DNA of 64,000 nt from Catonia carolina (GCA_035578175.1 JAQMRL010000015.1:19243172-19307171); one strand, 5' to 3'; shown: positions 33,014 to 44,580, numbered from the stretch's first letter. The notes: a model not told the origin generated them from the sequence alone. Made by a program: numbers and translations.

Positions 33014-33982
33014 AGACTGAACGGACATCAGAATTATTTCACGATAAACTTACTGGATAAAAGCGACTATACTTTTACAAGACTTAATGAAATTCGATGT
33101 GTTTGACTTAAATAGCAGATTTGATAATGATTAACCTTTGAACTTTATTACAAAGATTTGATTTGATTTTCATTTGATCTGTAACATTTTTATTAATAGT
33201 TGATAATGTTTTATTTTGTGTTTTTCTGCAATTTCTATTACAAAATTATTAAGCCAGTTGAATTAAGTTTTTTAGAAAATGATCTCAGAAATATTAATAT
33301 GGAGAAAAATAAACCTTCATTTTAGAATGACCCACTTAACAAAATTTAGAGTTGCCACATTTTTATTCTGCCCTGTATTCCTCTTATTTGCCCATGCCCC
33401 TCCTACTTGTATGACTCACTCCCCCCAGTTGGTAGTTGTCCCCATGTTCCTATGCATAATCACTCCACTACGGTGAAAAGAGCCGCCATTTTAAATTAAT
33501 AAACACTCAGAAGATAAAAAGGCCGGTGATTATGCCAAACTCTACCCTCTCCGTCTCCCCTGAAATCATAAACTAACCCCTACCTTTTAATTATACCTTT
33601 AGTCCACGTTCAGTAAAATGCATGCCTTCCCCTCACCAAAATAATAGGCCTCCCACAAAACTGAAAAAAGGCCACTGAAAAATAAAATAAAATAAAAGAG
33701 CCGCTCTTAAACCCACTTGTCCCTTAATTTAAATTTTCCACAAATAACTTCTAAAAATAAATTACTTCCTTTCAAGTCCCAGTTCCAATGTCCCACGAAC
33801 CAGAATCCTATTTCCTATTTAAACTATAAAATTCCCCCTAAATTTCTTGAGGTTGCAATTATTCTGTTATATTGTTCCCCGAGCGACCAGGTGTTCCTTA
33901 ACACGATGTCGCCATCATAGGGCTTCTTAGCCCTCTCAACCAGGATTCAGGATTCAGAATTCAAACCTTCATATAATAATTT
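33014..33982. other. Spacer with pyrimidine-rich island
   Basis: From 33350 to 33960 the sequence is unusually C-rich for this window (CCCATGCCCCTCCTACTTG, CACTCCCCCCAGTTGG, CCCCGAGCGACCAGGTGTTC). The short frames lack recognisable domains. It may be the 5' region of an unidentified LINE or LTR element. The edge carries a small tandem GGATTCAGGATTCAG (33942-33956). Confidence 0.35.
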
Positions 33983-34348
33983 TGTGTTGTTTAGGTTATC
34001 AGCTTAAACGCTTGAACACGTGCATATTTTACTAAGTAAAACGAGGAGCGAGGTAGTTTACCATTATCTTCCTCACTAAATGAAAAAGTATGCTTATCAG
34101 CATTTAAGGCCCACTAAAAAGCATCTACTTTCTACCCTACAAATAACACCTTCACTTCATTCACCACAGCGTCTGGCTGTTTAATTAAATTTTTTACTCT
34201 CAGAGGAGATGATTGTGACTAGTGTATTTTACACCTCTAACTCTTTTTTCGTAAATTTTTCAGTCATATAATTAGCTGATCATAATGATAAAAAAAACAC
34301 AACTATTTTTTATACCCCTGGAACTAGTAGATCGAGTGCAAATAATTA
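33983..34348 (-). mobile_element. Family C SINE, inverted, diverged
   Basis: It contains all C blocks from GTTGTTTAGGTTATCAGC to AGATCGAGTGCAAATAATTA and lacks the outermost 5' end. Confidence 0.87.
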
Positions 34349-35147
34349 AAATTTTAATGATCAGAATAGTGGTTAAATCCTATAAATTTTCTAGTTATGC
34401 ACTACCGGAAAGACTGTACATTTTCTTTAAGGAAATGCATTAAATTTATTTTTTAAATAAAAAAAAATTATATATATTAAATACATTACATAATTTCCCT
34501 TACAACGTCAAATAAATAAATAAATAACAAAAGAAAGAAAAATATATGTGATGAGAACACGCGATCTAATAAATAAATAAAATAAAAAAATAAATAAATT
34601 TAGGTCATATAGATTGCTATAATAATGTCTTCAATAAAGTGTATTAATAATATTATTAAGGAGTCTAAAATACGTTATTTTACAGGTAATAATAGGATTA
34701 TCTATAGATATAATAATATGTTATTATTAAAACGTATTAAAGAGAAATGCAATAATATCTTTATTATTAGTATTTTTTTTATTTCTTTTTTAGTAAATAT
34801 TACTGTAGAGAATGTACCTTATGATAAACTAAAGTATAAAATTTCTTACCTACAAAGATACTTTAATCAGTACAATTACAGTGAAGTTCATTTTATAAAC
34901 AAGGTAATAATAATAATAATAATTACTAAGTTTTGAGGGGAGGGGGAAGAATATTAGCAGTTTTATCCTTGCTTTGCTTTATACTGACAATGCAACATCG
35001 TTTTGCATTCTGTACTTTCACTGCTAATCAGCTGATGTTAACCAGTAATGTCTATGTTAGGGTCATTCTTTATTTTATATCTTTTTATTTTTCATTCTCT
35101 TTGTTAAATATTTTATATGTTTTTCTTCTACTGTAATAGTAGTTTTT
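34349..35147. other. A+T-rich spacer
   Basis: A 103-codon plus frame (34625-34936) is composed of N, I, K and Y only because of base composition. I see no domain and call no gene. Confidence 0.4.
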
Positions 35148-35254
35148 TGTCCATAACAATCAGGTGGAGTGTTAAATTATTTGCACTTGATCTTTTAGTT
35201 CCAGGGCTGAAAAAAATAGTTGTGTTTCTTATCACATGGTCAACCAATTGAATG
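35148..35254 (+). mobile_element. Family C SINE 5' fragment
   Basis: About 105 bp of the C 5' end (GTCCATAACAATCAGGTGG to CATGGTCAACCAATTGAATG), directly before element D copy 2. Confidence 0.82.
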
Positions 35255-35280
35255 GGTCAACGGAAAAACGTTGCAAATAA

Positions 35281-36000
35281 AGTCACTTGAGTCACGAGTT
35301 TACCCTTGTTTGCAACGAGGGGTAAAGGGGGAAAAGCATCAGTGCGCATCCGCGACTGCTTAATTTCAGTACGACAAACATAACAACTATACTATACCCC
35401 TGCCCATAACAGACAGTTGGAGTGTCAAATTATTTACACTCAATCTGTTCGTTGCAGAGCTAAAATAAATAGTTCTGTTTCTTATCACATGGTCAGCCAA
35501 TTAAATGACTGAATCATTTAAGAGCGGAAGAGGTAGAGGTGTAAAAGACACTAATCAGAGTTATCTTCTCTGAAAGTAATGAAATTCATTATACAGCAGA
35601 CCCTGTGGTGAATGAAGTGAAGGTGTCATTTGCAGAGTGGAAAATATGTGCTTTTCAGAGGGCCCGGCATGCTAATAAGCGTACTTTTCCACTCAGTGAG
35701 GAAGGCAATGGTAAACCACCTCACTCCTCGTTTTACTTAGTAAAACCTCTACAGGTTCAAACCAGCCTTTCGGCTGTTGACCTAAACAACAACAATACTA
35801 TACCCAGAGCATATTGTACAGTATATCGTGGAACCTTTTGTAGGTTTACTGTATGAATATAACTGATACCGTAAACAGAAATGTTAGTTTCTCGAAAACG
35901 TGGTCGAACTATTCACAGTGCTGAACGAAATACAATATGCAATGTAATCAAATATTATGAAGTTGAAGCTAAACAAAAATGCCTATGTTTGCCTAATGTT
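35281..36000 (+). mobile_element. Element D, copy 2, containing a family C insertion
   Basis: The left TIR AGTCACTTGAGTCACGAGTT starts at 35281. The non-coding leader is interrupted by a C SINE at 35400-35794. The ORF then starts at 35881 with MLVSRKRGRTIHSAERNTIC and NVIKYYEVEAKQKCL, preserving the presumed true start of the D protein. The sequence departs from the family near 35990, before the core CDVSLSTI helix, so this copy is 3'-truncated. Confidence 0.72.
35389..35805 (+). mobile_element. Family C SINE inserted in element D, 11-bp TSD
   Basis: The element spans 35400-35794. ATACTATACCC is repeated exactly at 35389-35399 and 35795-35805. The empty site is visible at about 6797-6812 in D copy 1 (TTGTACTATACCCAGAGC). 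The 3' end is CCTAAACAACAACA. Confidence 0.95.
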
Positions 36001-36057
36001 TTTTTACTTTGTGAGATACCCGGTTCCAAACACAGATTTAATTTTTATTTTGCCTAC

Positions 36058-36290
36058 CATAGTCACAGTTATTTCCTCTGAGAGTAATGAAATTCATTAT
36101 ACAGCAGACCCTGCGGTGAATGAAGTGAAGGTGTCTTTTGCAGGATGGAATGTAGGTATGCTTTTCAGAGGGCCGGGTATGCTGATAAGTATATTTTTAA
36201 ACTCAGTGAGGAAGGTACTGATAAACCACATCACTCCTCGGTTTACTTAGTTAAACCTCTAGAAGTACAAACCGGCTTATTTCATAAACA
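36058..36290 (+). mobile_element. Family C SINE, 5'-truncated
   Basis: It starts at TCACAGTTATTTCCTCTGAG and runs to the 3' end CATAAACAACACAC. 5' truncation with an intact 3' end is typical of reverse-transcribed elements. Confidence 0.85.
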
Positions 36291-36309
36291 ACACACTCCT
36301 AACATTATA

Positions 36310-36430
36310 TTATTTTAATGTAATTATTTAATTTCATTTGTTTATCTGTTTCAGGTATGTGATACGCAAAACACAACAGAACAGATAACTTACGCTAGTT
36401 TAAGTGGTAAAGTACATATGTTAACTTTTT
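36310..36430 (+). repeat. Exon-like block T, copy 2
   Basis: TTTATCTGTTTCAG, GTATGTGATACGC and TTTAAGTGGTAAAGTA match block T copy 1 at 8390-8510. Confidence 0.4.
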
Positions 36431-38187
36431 ATTATCTTTCTGAAAATAAAAAGAAAGAATTTTTATAGCGTGTAACGAAAGAAAGCATCTTAAGTGAAAT
36501 TTCTACACGTAAAATGTTTTTAGTATTATAAAACAAATAGCATAAACTGTTATCGTACCTACAAATATATATTAATACTATTAACTAAAAAAAATAATTA
36601 ACTAAGCAAAAAAATTGTAAAACTTTTGACAAAAATTTCTTTTTTAAACTAGTCATACACAAAAACATAAATACATTAAATATTTTATTTTATCACTTTA
36701 TTAGTTTCCTTTTTTAATTACATTGCATTCAGAATAGAATCCTGCTCATACAGAAGTGAAAATATATTAACAAACTAGTTAATTTTAAGAAATTGTATCC
36801 GTGCAAAAAATATTTGTAGGTCACATATTCGAGTTGTTTTCATCTAAATTTTTTTACTTGTTTTTGTCTGAATGTTTCATTCTTTGATTTCGTGCGTAAT
36901 TATCTTTGTATTTTTTAAGTTTTATTTGTTAAAAAATTTATCTGTCAAAAACAATTGTCAGTATACGATTGTCCTAAAACAATGAATCTTAACCTATTTT
37001 ATTTCCTAATACCCGCATAGGTCTAGCCTGTGCGCGGGTATCAGTTGGTTTATTTTGTTATTTATTCTATTATAATAATAGCTTTTTATATCAGTATAAA
37101 ATTATGAAAAAGTATTAGTTCTTCGTAACATGATAATTTTTCTGTGTAAACCTGATAGAAACTTAATTTTTTCATAAAAAATGTTTTTTTGACGTAATTT
37201 AATGTTTTTCTGGAGATCTAGGCCTTAACTATTGAGAAACATAAAACACAAAAATTCGAAGTTTTGAGTTAAAACCATCGAGCAATCTCCCCTTAAAACA
37301 TATTGGACTGTTCTTAATTATTATTTACAATCAAAATTAGAAACATAGTGTTTGTTTTAAATTAATACAAATAATAACCAAAACCTCGTTTAAAACGAAA
37401 ATAAACCAAATGAGAAGTAATAAATAATAAGCACATGATTCTGAAATATATGTACACCGAACTTTACTGGAGATAATTAAAAATGTTCATTCAGTTATTT
37501 ACAACATTCACACTCAAACACACCAGTTATCTATAAAATATTAACATTATATTATTTACTATTTTAAAATCACAATATCAGAATCGCCCTGGGAGATTCA
37601 GTACTGTAGCACGTTTCAGTCTATGAACATCATTGCTGTTGTCTAAGATATTCAGTGCTAATTGATTTACGTGGTTGTTTAGACGTTTGATGTATTTACA
37701 ACAAAATAAAATGCATAAATAAGAATGTATAACGTGTACATTAGGATAAAAATTTCAAGACGGAAAAATAAATAAACATAATAAAATAAACCACAAAATT
37801 TAATGATATTATAATAAGTGAGTAAATAAATATGATTTGGTAATATTAAGAAATTCTCTATACACACGATCATAGTTTAATAGTGAAGTAGACTGCATGC
37901 ATTACTACAATGGCTTAAAAAAGTAATACCAGAGAACTGTTTTACTAACGCTACCGTATAATACAATCTGTTCACGCTCTGTTTACATTTATACTATATT
38001 CTATGGTTGTATCCTGTAGACTATTTTATACTAAATAATTTATACTATAGTCGATTTTTTAAAAGTAAATTTAATATAGGAAAACACAAAAGTTTTGTCT
38101 TAGTTAACTTTTACAAGGTGTTTTCGTTGTTGAAGGTTGTTTTCGACAACATGAATAAACTTTAAGGTAGTCTGATTTGAAAAATGA
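36431..38187. other. 1.7-kb A+T-rich spacer with a GC hairpin
   Basis: I see no gene. A hairpin at 37011-37042 pairs ATACCCGC with GCGGGTAT and an inner AGG with CCT. The other open frames are A/T-driven. Confidence 0.45.
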
Positions 38188-38372
38188 TTGTTTTTTTTTG
38201 GTTTAACGTCCGACTGTTCTGCAATTACTGCTAATGCAGACGGTGAAGGATGAAATTATTTTTTATAACGTATGAAAATATGCCGTGCCTGAATGGAATT
38301 CGAACCCAAGACCGCATGATGAGAGGCGAGCACGTTACCAACTACGCCAATGCGGCCGGCATTTAAAAATGA
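38180..38372 (-). mobile_element. SINE-A, inverted, with 8-bp TSD
   Basis: The body spans about 38188-38364. AAAAATGA flanks it at 38180-38187 and 38365-38372. The body is intact (rc of GTTAAACC, CACCGTCTGCATTAGCAGTA, GGTTCGAATTCC). The B box has one change. Confidence 0.9.
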
Positions 38373-38639
38373 GATAAGAATCTATTTTCAGATTAGAACA
38401 TCCTTACAGTTTTAAATTCGTGTTTTCTAATAGAACCAAAATCATCTTTTCCTGATAACTAGAAATAGTTTTTATTAATTGTTTTTTAACTTTAATTCTT
38501 TATTTGAAATTTATACAATATAGTACAACCATCCAAAAATGTAAATAATTTTTTTAATAAACAAATGACGTGAAACTGAAAATTTTCTTAGTAGATAGTT
38601 TACGACTTAATCAATAAAAAGAGAAATAACTGGAAAAGT

Positions 38640-38790
38640 AAAATTAAATTCAGGCCGGAGAGGAGGAGAGTTGTTGGGAGGCCACGCAAGAAATAGCAAT
38701 ATTGCAATGGTTTTGTCGCTGTTGCGAGTCGGAACAGGCGGAAGTCTTGATTGTAAGAAGGAGAAGAAAATAAGTAAAAATATAGAATAA
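38640..38790 (+). mobile_element. RTE-like LINE 3' end fragment
   Basis: The plus frame reads RPERRRVVGRPRKK, after which it is shifted. It ends GTAAGAAGGAGAAGAAAATAAG. The GRPRKK box and AAG-rich tail match the LINE fragments at 21595 and 41137. Confidence 0.6.
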
Positions 38791-39673
38791 ACATAAGAAA
38801 AATTAATCAAAAACTAACATAGAATACTAGAATGAGACGTAGCGTAGAAATTTAGAATTTTAACAAATAATACTGTTAAATAAATAAAAACTTTAAAAAA
38901 TATTTACAATGCAAACAACGCAAAATAGAATAAATTATAAAAGTAACATTTTTAAGTTTGATAAAATCTGTTCAATAGAAAAAAATAAAATAGGGAAATT
39001 TTTAAACTTTACAATTGTTTTTTCAATTAATTCAGTAGATCTCTACTCCATTTTCTTAGTAGGCTGCAGCGTGTTAAATTTAGTCTTGATATTTTCTGTA
39101 TTAGAGGATTAATATGAATTGTTTTCATTAATTTAATAAAATATTGATGTCATGTTATATTTCTACTGTTTTCGTGAAAAAGTTCAATAATTATTATTAC
39201 ACGGTAGAGTATACAGTCTTTCAGTGTATTCGATGTGATCGGGCTAAAACGGAATGCGTAGTTGTATCGGGCGATTAAGATTCATAGACGTTATCGAGAA
39301 GATCGCGAGTCGGAATTATTCTGCCTTCGTAGAATAAGTATTATACCGTCGAGAGGACGATACGTCGTTCTTGGAGACGTGAATGAGCTGCTGTCCAAAA
39401 GGTCCCCCCCCCCACCCCAAGAAACCACAGATGAGCTAAAACGAGATTGCGGTACACCATGGCACCGTGTTTTTTTCTCAAGGCAGATACAGAGCCCATG
39501 ATCTCCGAAGGGAAGTGATTTTATTTGGGTTAGAGCACAACACTGCCAGCTGTATGGACTGCTGTGGCCATGATGATTTTCTTTCCTCTAACAAAAACAA
39601 CGAAAAGCATTCTACGGAAAATTCTCATCAAATTGCTCTTCTTTGACATTTTATAATACTTCTATTTTATTCA
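38791..39673. other. Spacer with a G+C-richer block at 39230-39520
   Basis: The 79-codon frame at 39262-39501 (RAIKIHRRYREDRESELFCL) contains a C10 run and no recognised domain. It may be a decayed gene or transposon piece. Confidence 0.3.
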
Positions 39674-40354
39674 TGCCTATAACTGACAGGTGCAGTGTTA
39701 AAAATTTAAACTCAATCTGTTAGTGCCAGGGCTAAAACAAATAGTTCTGTTTCTTATCACATGATCAGCCAATTAAATGACTGAAGTATTTACAAAAATA
39801 TTTATAAAACAGAAGAAGTAGAGGTGTAAAAGACACTTATCACAGTTATCTCCTCTGAAAGTTAAATTTCATTATACAGCCGGACCCTGTGGTGAATGAA
39901 GTCAAGGTGTCATTTGCAGGGTAAAAAGTAGATGCTTTTCAGAGGGCCTGGAATACTGATAAGCATACTTTTCAAATCAGGGAGTAAAGCAATGGTAAAC
40001 CACTTTCTCCTCATTTTACTTAATAAAACCTCTAGAGGTTCAAACCATCTTTCACTTTTCAACTCTGATTACTTCAGGTGTTTATTATTTAATCATTCGA
40101 TTTGATTATAATATAATGTTTTACTGTAATAATTTTTATTTAATAAGTTTTTCTTTAATTGCTATTTTTATTTCTGGTTTGAAAGCTTGTATTGAAAATT
40201 ATATATCCTTTTTCTACGACAATAAAGGTTTATATTTCTTTGTTTTATCTTCTGGTTCTTTGGTTTTATGTTTTAAAAAAATAACATAATATTCAGAAAC
40301 CAAAAAAAATTTCTTTCAAAACCTTTCAGCTGATGATGACCTAAACAACAACAA
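39674..40354 (+). mobile_element. Family C SINE split by a 270-bp insertion
   Basis: The main part is 39674-40053 and the last 30 bp (TTTCAGCTGATGATGACCTA..CAACAACAA) lie at 40323-40354. The intervening A+T-rich segment ends with TTTCTTTCAAAACC. Its identity is unknown. Confidence 0.8.
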
Positions 40355-41136
40355 ATACTTCTTCATTCCTCGAGTTTAAATTTAAACTTATTTAACTTCT
40401 AAATAAAGAAAATCAACCAATATACTTTTTAGATCACCCTGTATTTTATATATGTATAAAGTATATTCGTAAACAAACTTGCTTAATTTAAAAAAATGAA
40501 CTGCTTTAAGGCATACCTATTTCTACCTACATAAGAAAAAACAAATCTATTTACAAACAATAGTAATATAATATAATAAAATAAAATAATACAGCCATTA
40601 TCTTTGTTACAATCTGCAACGAGATAGTTAACAAATGACCGTAGAACAAAATACACATAGACTACCCATGCCACCGGTACTTCAGCTAACATTAATACTT
40701 CAATAAAAACTAGCCTATTACTTAAAATGAAATATGGAAATAAAATAATATTTCCTGGTAATTACGATCATTTTCAATGTCAAAAATTATATTATTATAA
40801 TTCTGTTTTATTACAGTAATAATACGTATTGTAATAGGGTTGTATTGTAGGAGGTAATAGGGTTTCGCAAGCGCTAAAATTGTATTGTAAATAAGTACGA
40901 GTAGGTTTACATTTTATGTTACTTAACTCCTACTTAAAAAGTCATAGGCCGAACAATATTACTGATATTAATCTCTACATTGTACATAATAGGAATTTAC
41001 TTGACGATTGACTCATCACAATTTTATAATCACCCGATCATATAGAGAGCTGAAAATCAGAAAATTTTCTACTCGAGAGTTTAACAGAAAAGGTAAGGTA
41101 ATCATATAGGTGGACCTTAGTGTAAATATATTTTAT
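40355..41136. other. A+T-rich spacer
   Basis: AGATCACCCTGTAT at 40431-40444 looks like the TACAGGGTGAT tip of a mariner-like or family N element, without a recognisable body. CCCGATCATATAGAGAGCTG (41033) recurs in altered form at 42448. Confidence 0.4.
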
Positions 41137-41461
41137 CTTCTTCTTCTTTTTCTCCTTCTTCTTCTACTCCTTCTCCTCCTCCTCCTTCTTCTTCTTCTTC
41201 TTCTTCTTCTTCTTCTTCTTCTTCTTCTTCTTCTTCTTCTTCTTCCTCCTTTCTTCTCTTTCTTCCTTTTCTTCTTTTTCTTCCTTTTCTTCTTTTTCCT
41301 CCTTTCTTCTTCTTTTTCTTTTTTTCCTCTTTTTCTTTTTTTTCCTCTTTTTCTTCTTCTTCTTCCTCTTTTCTTCTTCTTCTTCCTTTTTTCTTCTTTT
41401 TCTTATTTTTCTTCTTCTTCTTCCTCTTCTTCTTCTTCTTCATCTTCTTTTTCTTCTTCAC
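41137..41461. repeat. 325-bp polypyrimidine (TTC)n microsatellite
   Basis: Almost pure C/T on the plus strand, made of TTC, TCC and TTTTC units. The long frames on both strands (poly-Leu/Ser/Phe and poly-Lys/Glu) are artefacts. It lies exactly at the 3' end of an inverted LINE fragment whose family carries AAG-rich tails, so it probably grew from that tail. Confidence 0.92.
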
Positions 41462-41868
41462 CAATCCTTTACTGGTGAGACATCGGATAGGTCCCAAGAC
41501 CTGACCCTGGATACACCTAGCCATCGGTCAACCCCGGGTCATACTGTCCAATCGGCCTACAACTTCTAGGAATCCTTAGAAATCCTATGTGGATTTGTCA
41601 TTTAGTTAAATATACTCATAGTCTTCCATTCGACCTATATGGTCATACCAAACCAAATTGTCTATTTTCTATCCTTTCTACAATTTTATCGCGCACTTCC
41701 GCTTATTTCTTCATCCTTACGTCTTCATTTCTCACATGTTCCACCCGAAACATTCTACAAGCTCTTCTCCAATAGTCCATCTTCACTGCATTCAGCCGAT
41801 TCTTGTTCCTCCTTGTTGTATTCTTGTTGTACTGCTTGGTAGATTATTTACTTCGTTTTTATTTTAAT
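41462..41868 (-). mobile_element. RTE-like LINE 3' end, disabled
   Basis: The minus-strand translation gives VKMDYWRRACRMFRVEHVRN, EDVRMKK, a stop, EVRDKIVERIENRQ, and further down GFLRIPRSCRPIGQYDPG and VYPGSGLGT before a stop. This is the carboxy region of insect endonuclease-reverse transcriptases (YWRRACR and DKIVERIE blocks). Frameshifts and stops make it a relic. Confidence 0.78.
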
Positions 41869-42535
41869 TTTTGAAGACCTCAGCATTGAATTTAGGCTAA
41901 TCGTAGCAACCCTTCCTTAATCAGCCCTGATCTAATTTGAACGTTATCAATGATTCAAAACTAAAAATAAATAGTTTTTGAAACCATTACAATAACAGAG
42001 CCCTTTACAAATGCATGCAATTAACCATTGGTAGAATTACGGGGAAATGATTTTCTCATAAAAATCTGTTATAAATTGAATGTTTTGTATCTAAATCACA
42101 GCGCAACGCGCGGGCACAATTGATAATATTGTACAATCTTAAATAAATAAGTACAATATCATTTTATGCAAATGACCTCCTACTTTAAATAAAAACAAAA
42201 GAATAATGAAGGTTTAAAAATATATTTTATAAAAATAACAATAATAACTCAAACTTGTCAAATAAAAATGATTGGTATTACGTCACAAATTAAAAATCAA
42301 TTTATTTTATTTATAATAAAAAATATTAATAAAAATAGATGAATTGCAAAATTTCTACATCCTGATCTGCTTAAATTGTTTCATGTTTAAAATATTAATA
42401 CATGAAAAATTCCTCGTATAAATTTCATCACTAAATATTTAACTTCCCGATCTTTTAGAGAGCTGAAATTCAGCATATTTGTTTAGTATACTTGCGGCTA
42501 AATTATAAAAAAAAATATTAATACTGTAGACAATT
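41869..42535. other. A+T-rich spacer
   Basis: I see no gene or repeat family. Confidence 0.45.
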
Positions 42536-42676
42536 TTTTTTATTTAACGTCCGCCTGTTCTGCAATTACTGATAATGCAAACGGTGAAGGATGAAATGAT
42601 ATTTTGTAAATATGCCGTGCCTGAATGGGATTCGAACCCAAGACCGCATGATGAGAGGCGAGCACGTTACCAACTA
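42536..42676 (-). mobile_element. SINE-A, inverted, head-truncated
   Basis: It shows the T-rich tail, TTTAACGTCCGCCTGTTCTG, the B box (GGGATTCGAACCCA) and GAGAGGCGAGCACGTTACCA, then stops before the A-box end. A stretch of the body near CATACG is deleted. Confidence 0.85.
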
Positions 42677-42736
42677 CTAAAACTGTAGTTAGGCCTACTG
42701 TAGACTAAAACAAAACGTATTATTTTTATATCTTTC

Positions 42737-43326
42737 TGGATGGAGTGTTAAATTATTTGCACTCGATCTGCTAGTTCCAGGGCTACAAAAAAAGTTGTGT
42801 TTTTTGTCACACATGGTCAGTCAATTATACGACTGACGCTTTAAGGAACACTAGAGGTAGAGGTGTAAAATACACTATAGGCCTACTCTACCTCATGGCA
42901 CCGTACAGCACGTCATAACATAAATTTATTAAAATTGTGATTGAACTTAGCGCAATCCATTCGAGTTACAAAAAATGTTTTTTGCTTATCAGATGAAATT
43001 TGTTGTACTAATTGGAACATATACTAAATACAAAACACAACAATACCAATAGAAAGAATTCATAGAGTATGCCTATTATAAAACATCCGATCTGTTGCCG
43101 GTTGATTTGACTGAAAGCGTTGGTAGAGTGAAACATGATTATGCATCCTTTTTACTGACTTACGACCCAAAGTATGTTTATAGGCATATCTGCTGTATGG
43201 TTCAGTGGGATATAGTATAATCAGATATTTATCTCCTCTAAAGTAATGCATTTTATTTTACAGCCAGACCCTATGGTGAATGAAGTGAAGGTGTAGTTTG
43301 CAGGTTGAAAGTAGATCCTTTTCAGA
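42737..43326 (+). mobile_element. Family C SINE split by a 330-bp insertion, 3'-incomplete
   Basis: The left part is 42737-42885 and the right part 43218-43326 (ATCTCCTCTAAAGTAATGCA to AGTAGATCCTTTTCAGATAA). The inserted segment, about 42886-43217, is flanked by TATAG/AGTATA-like ends and has no recognised termini. Confidence 0.75.
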
Positions 43327-43546
43327 TAAGCATGATGAATTTTTGTTTTGAATTCGTTCAAAATTTGCTCTTTAGGCCTAAGCGTAGGGTTACAATAATT
43401 TCTGGACTCCAAACCTGGACTTTTTTATTTTTTGAAAGGGGCTGTTATTTTAGTAAAAAACTTACAAAATATTTTTGTTCATTTAATAATTTTTCCACTG
43501 AAATAAAGCAGTTTACAATTAATTTCTAAATAATTATTTTCAAAAC

Positions 43547-44330
43547 TACAGAGTGATTTTTTAGTCCTGTTACCCAATTGTTAATGTCTGGTAATATTTT
43601 TCTAAAAAAATAAATTTTGTTTTGTGACACTAAGTTGGTAGCCCTACTCAACCAGTATGGATATGGCAGTGTGAGTTGATTCTCCTTGAGCTGTGTAAAA
43701 TTTTGTGCCATTTCCGGTCGTGCTACGAACAGAATATCTTTTATCCTAAAACAATCTCTTGTTTAAATCTGGAGGCTGAAGCTCTAGAACTAATCGTATG
43801 TGATACGGATACAATTTCAATTTTTTAGCAGCTTTCTGAGCACTCGAACATGACAAATCAACACGCGAGGAAAGTTTTTGTAAACTTTTCCATGGAGAAT
43901 TGAGCAATCTTGTTTTCACATTCTCTTAACGTCATCTATCAAGAGAGTTGGTCGACCACTACGTTTTCTGCTGCAAACAATACCTGCCTCTAAAAATCAG
44001 TTAGTTAGCCTAGAAATTGACTAGAATAGAGTGGAGGAACACCAAAAAATTTAATTTGAAATGATTCTTTTACACTCGCATACGATTTTGTAGCAAAATA
44101 TTGTTCAAGAATTAAAACCCGTTGTTCTAGGGTAAAAGACATTCTGTTCGTAACACAACTGGAAACAGCACAAAATTTTACGCAACTCAAGGAGAATCAA
44201 CTCAAACTGTCGTATCTATACCGGTTGAGTAGGGCTACCAACTTTGTGTCACAAAACAAAATATCCCTTTCTTAGAAAAAAATTACCAGACATTAACAAT
44301 TGAGTAACAGGACTAAAAAATCACCCGGTA
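43547..44330 (-). mobile_element. Mariner-like relic with about 200-bp TIRs
   Basis: The element spans 43549-44328 with TA at both edges. The two arms match in inverted orientation for about 200 bp, starting CAGAGTGATTTTTTAGTCC (left) and CCGGGTGATTTTTTAGTCC (right arm reversed). The long TIRs include the region around the transposase start. A second copy in the other orientation begins at 63333. Confidence 0.9.
43745..44190 (-). pseudogene. Mariner-like transposase N-terminal relic
   Basis: The minus-strand reading gives MSFTLEQRVLILEQYFATKS and YASVKESFQIKF, the first helix-turn-helix of this transposase group. The frame then deteriorates. Downstream, SGRPTLLTDDVKR and, in another frame, CSSAQKAAKKLKLYPYHIRL and LELQPPDLNK correspond to the second DNA-binding segment, and the right-hand TIR follows at once. 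The whole DDE/D nuclease is absent. The DNA-binding part is kept while catalysis is lost. Confidence 0.85.
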
Positions 44331-44384
44331 TTATTTTTAGAAAAATATAATCTAACTAAAAATAGGCAAAAAACATCCAAAAAA

Positions 44385-44580
44385 GTGAAAAACACATGAA
44401 TAAACTACTTCCGGTTGATCGATTATATTGAAAATATTTCTGTCGTATCCCCTAGTGATACCTAACGTAAGTTTCTAGTTTCAACTTCAGAACACGGAAA
44501 ACTTTGGGTTCAGGAGTCTTGAAAACGTATATCCGGTGAAAACTCGATTTCGAAAAATCTACATGAAATCATAAAAACAG
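44385..44580 (-). mobile_element. Family M fragment
   Basis: This inner portion of M (AATAAACTACTTCCGGTTGA to GGTGAAAACTCGATTTCG and CATGAAATCA) has neither terminus. Confidence 0.8.

Noticed and set aside
34625..34936. 103-codon frame rich in Asn, Ile, Lys and Tyr
   Set aside because: It is explained by A+T-rich composition. There is no domain and no second copy.
39262..39501. 79-codon frame with RRYREDRESELFCLRR
   Set aside because: It passes through a C10 run and has no recognisable family. It is kept only as an unexplained G+C-richer block.
41117..41524. 135-codon Lys/Glu-rich and 122-codon Leu/Ser-rich frames
   Set aside because: They are translations of the (TTC)n tract on both strands and have no other protein signal.
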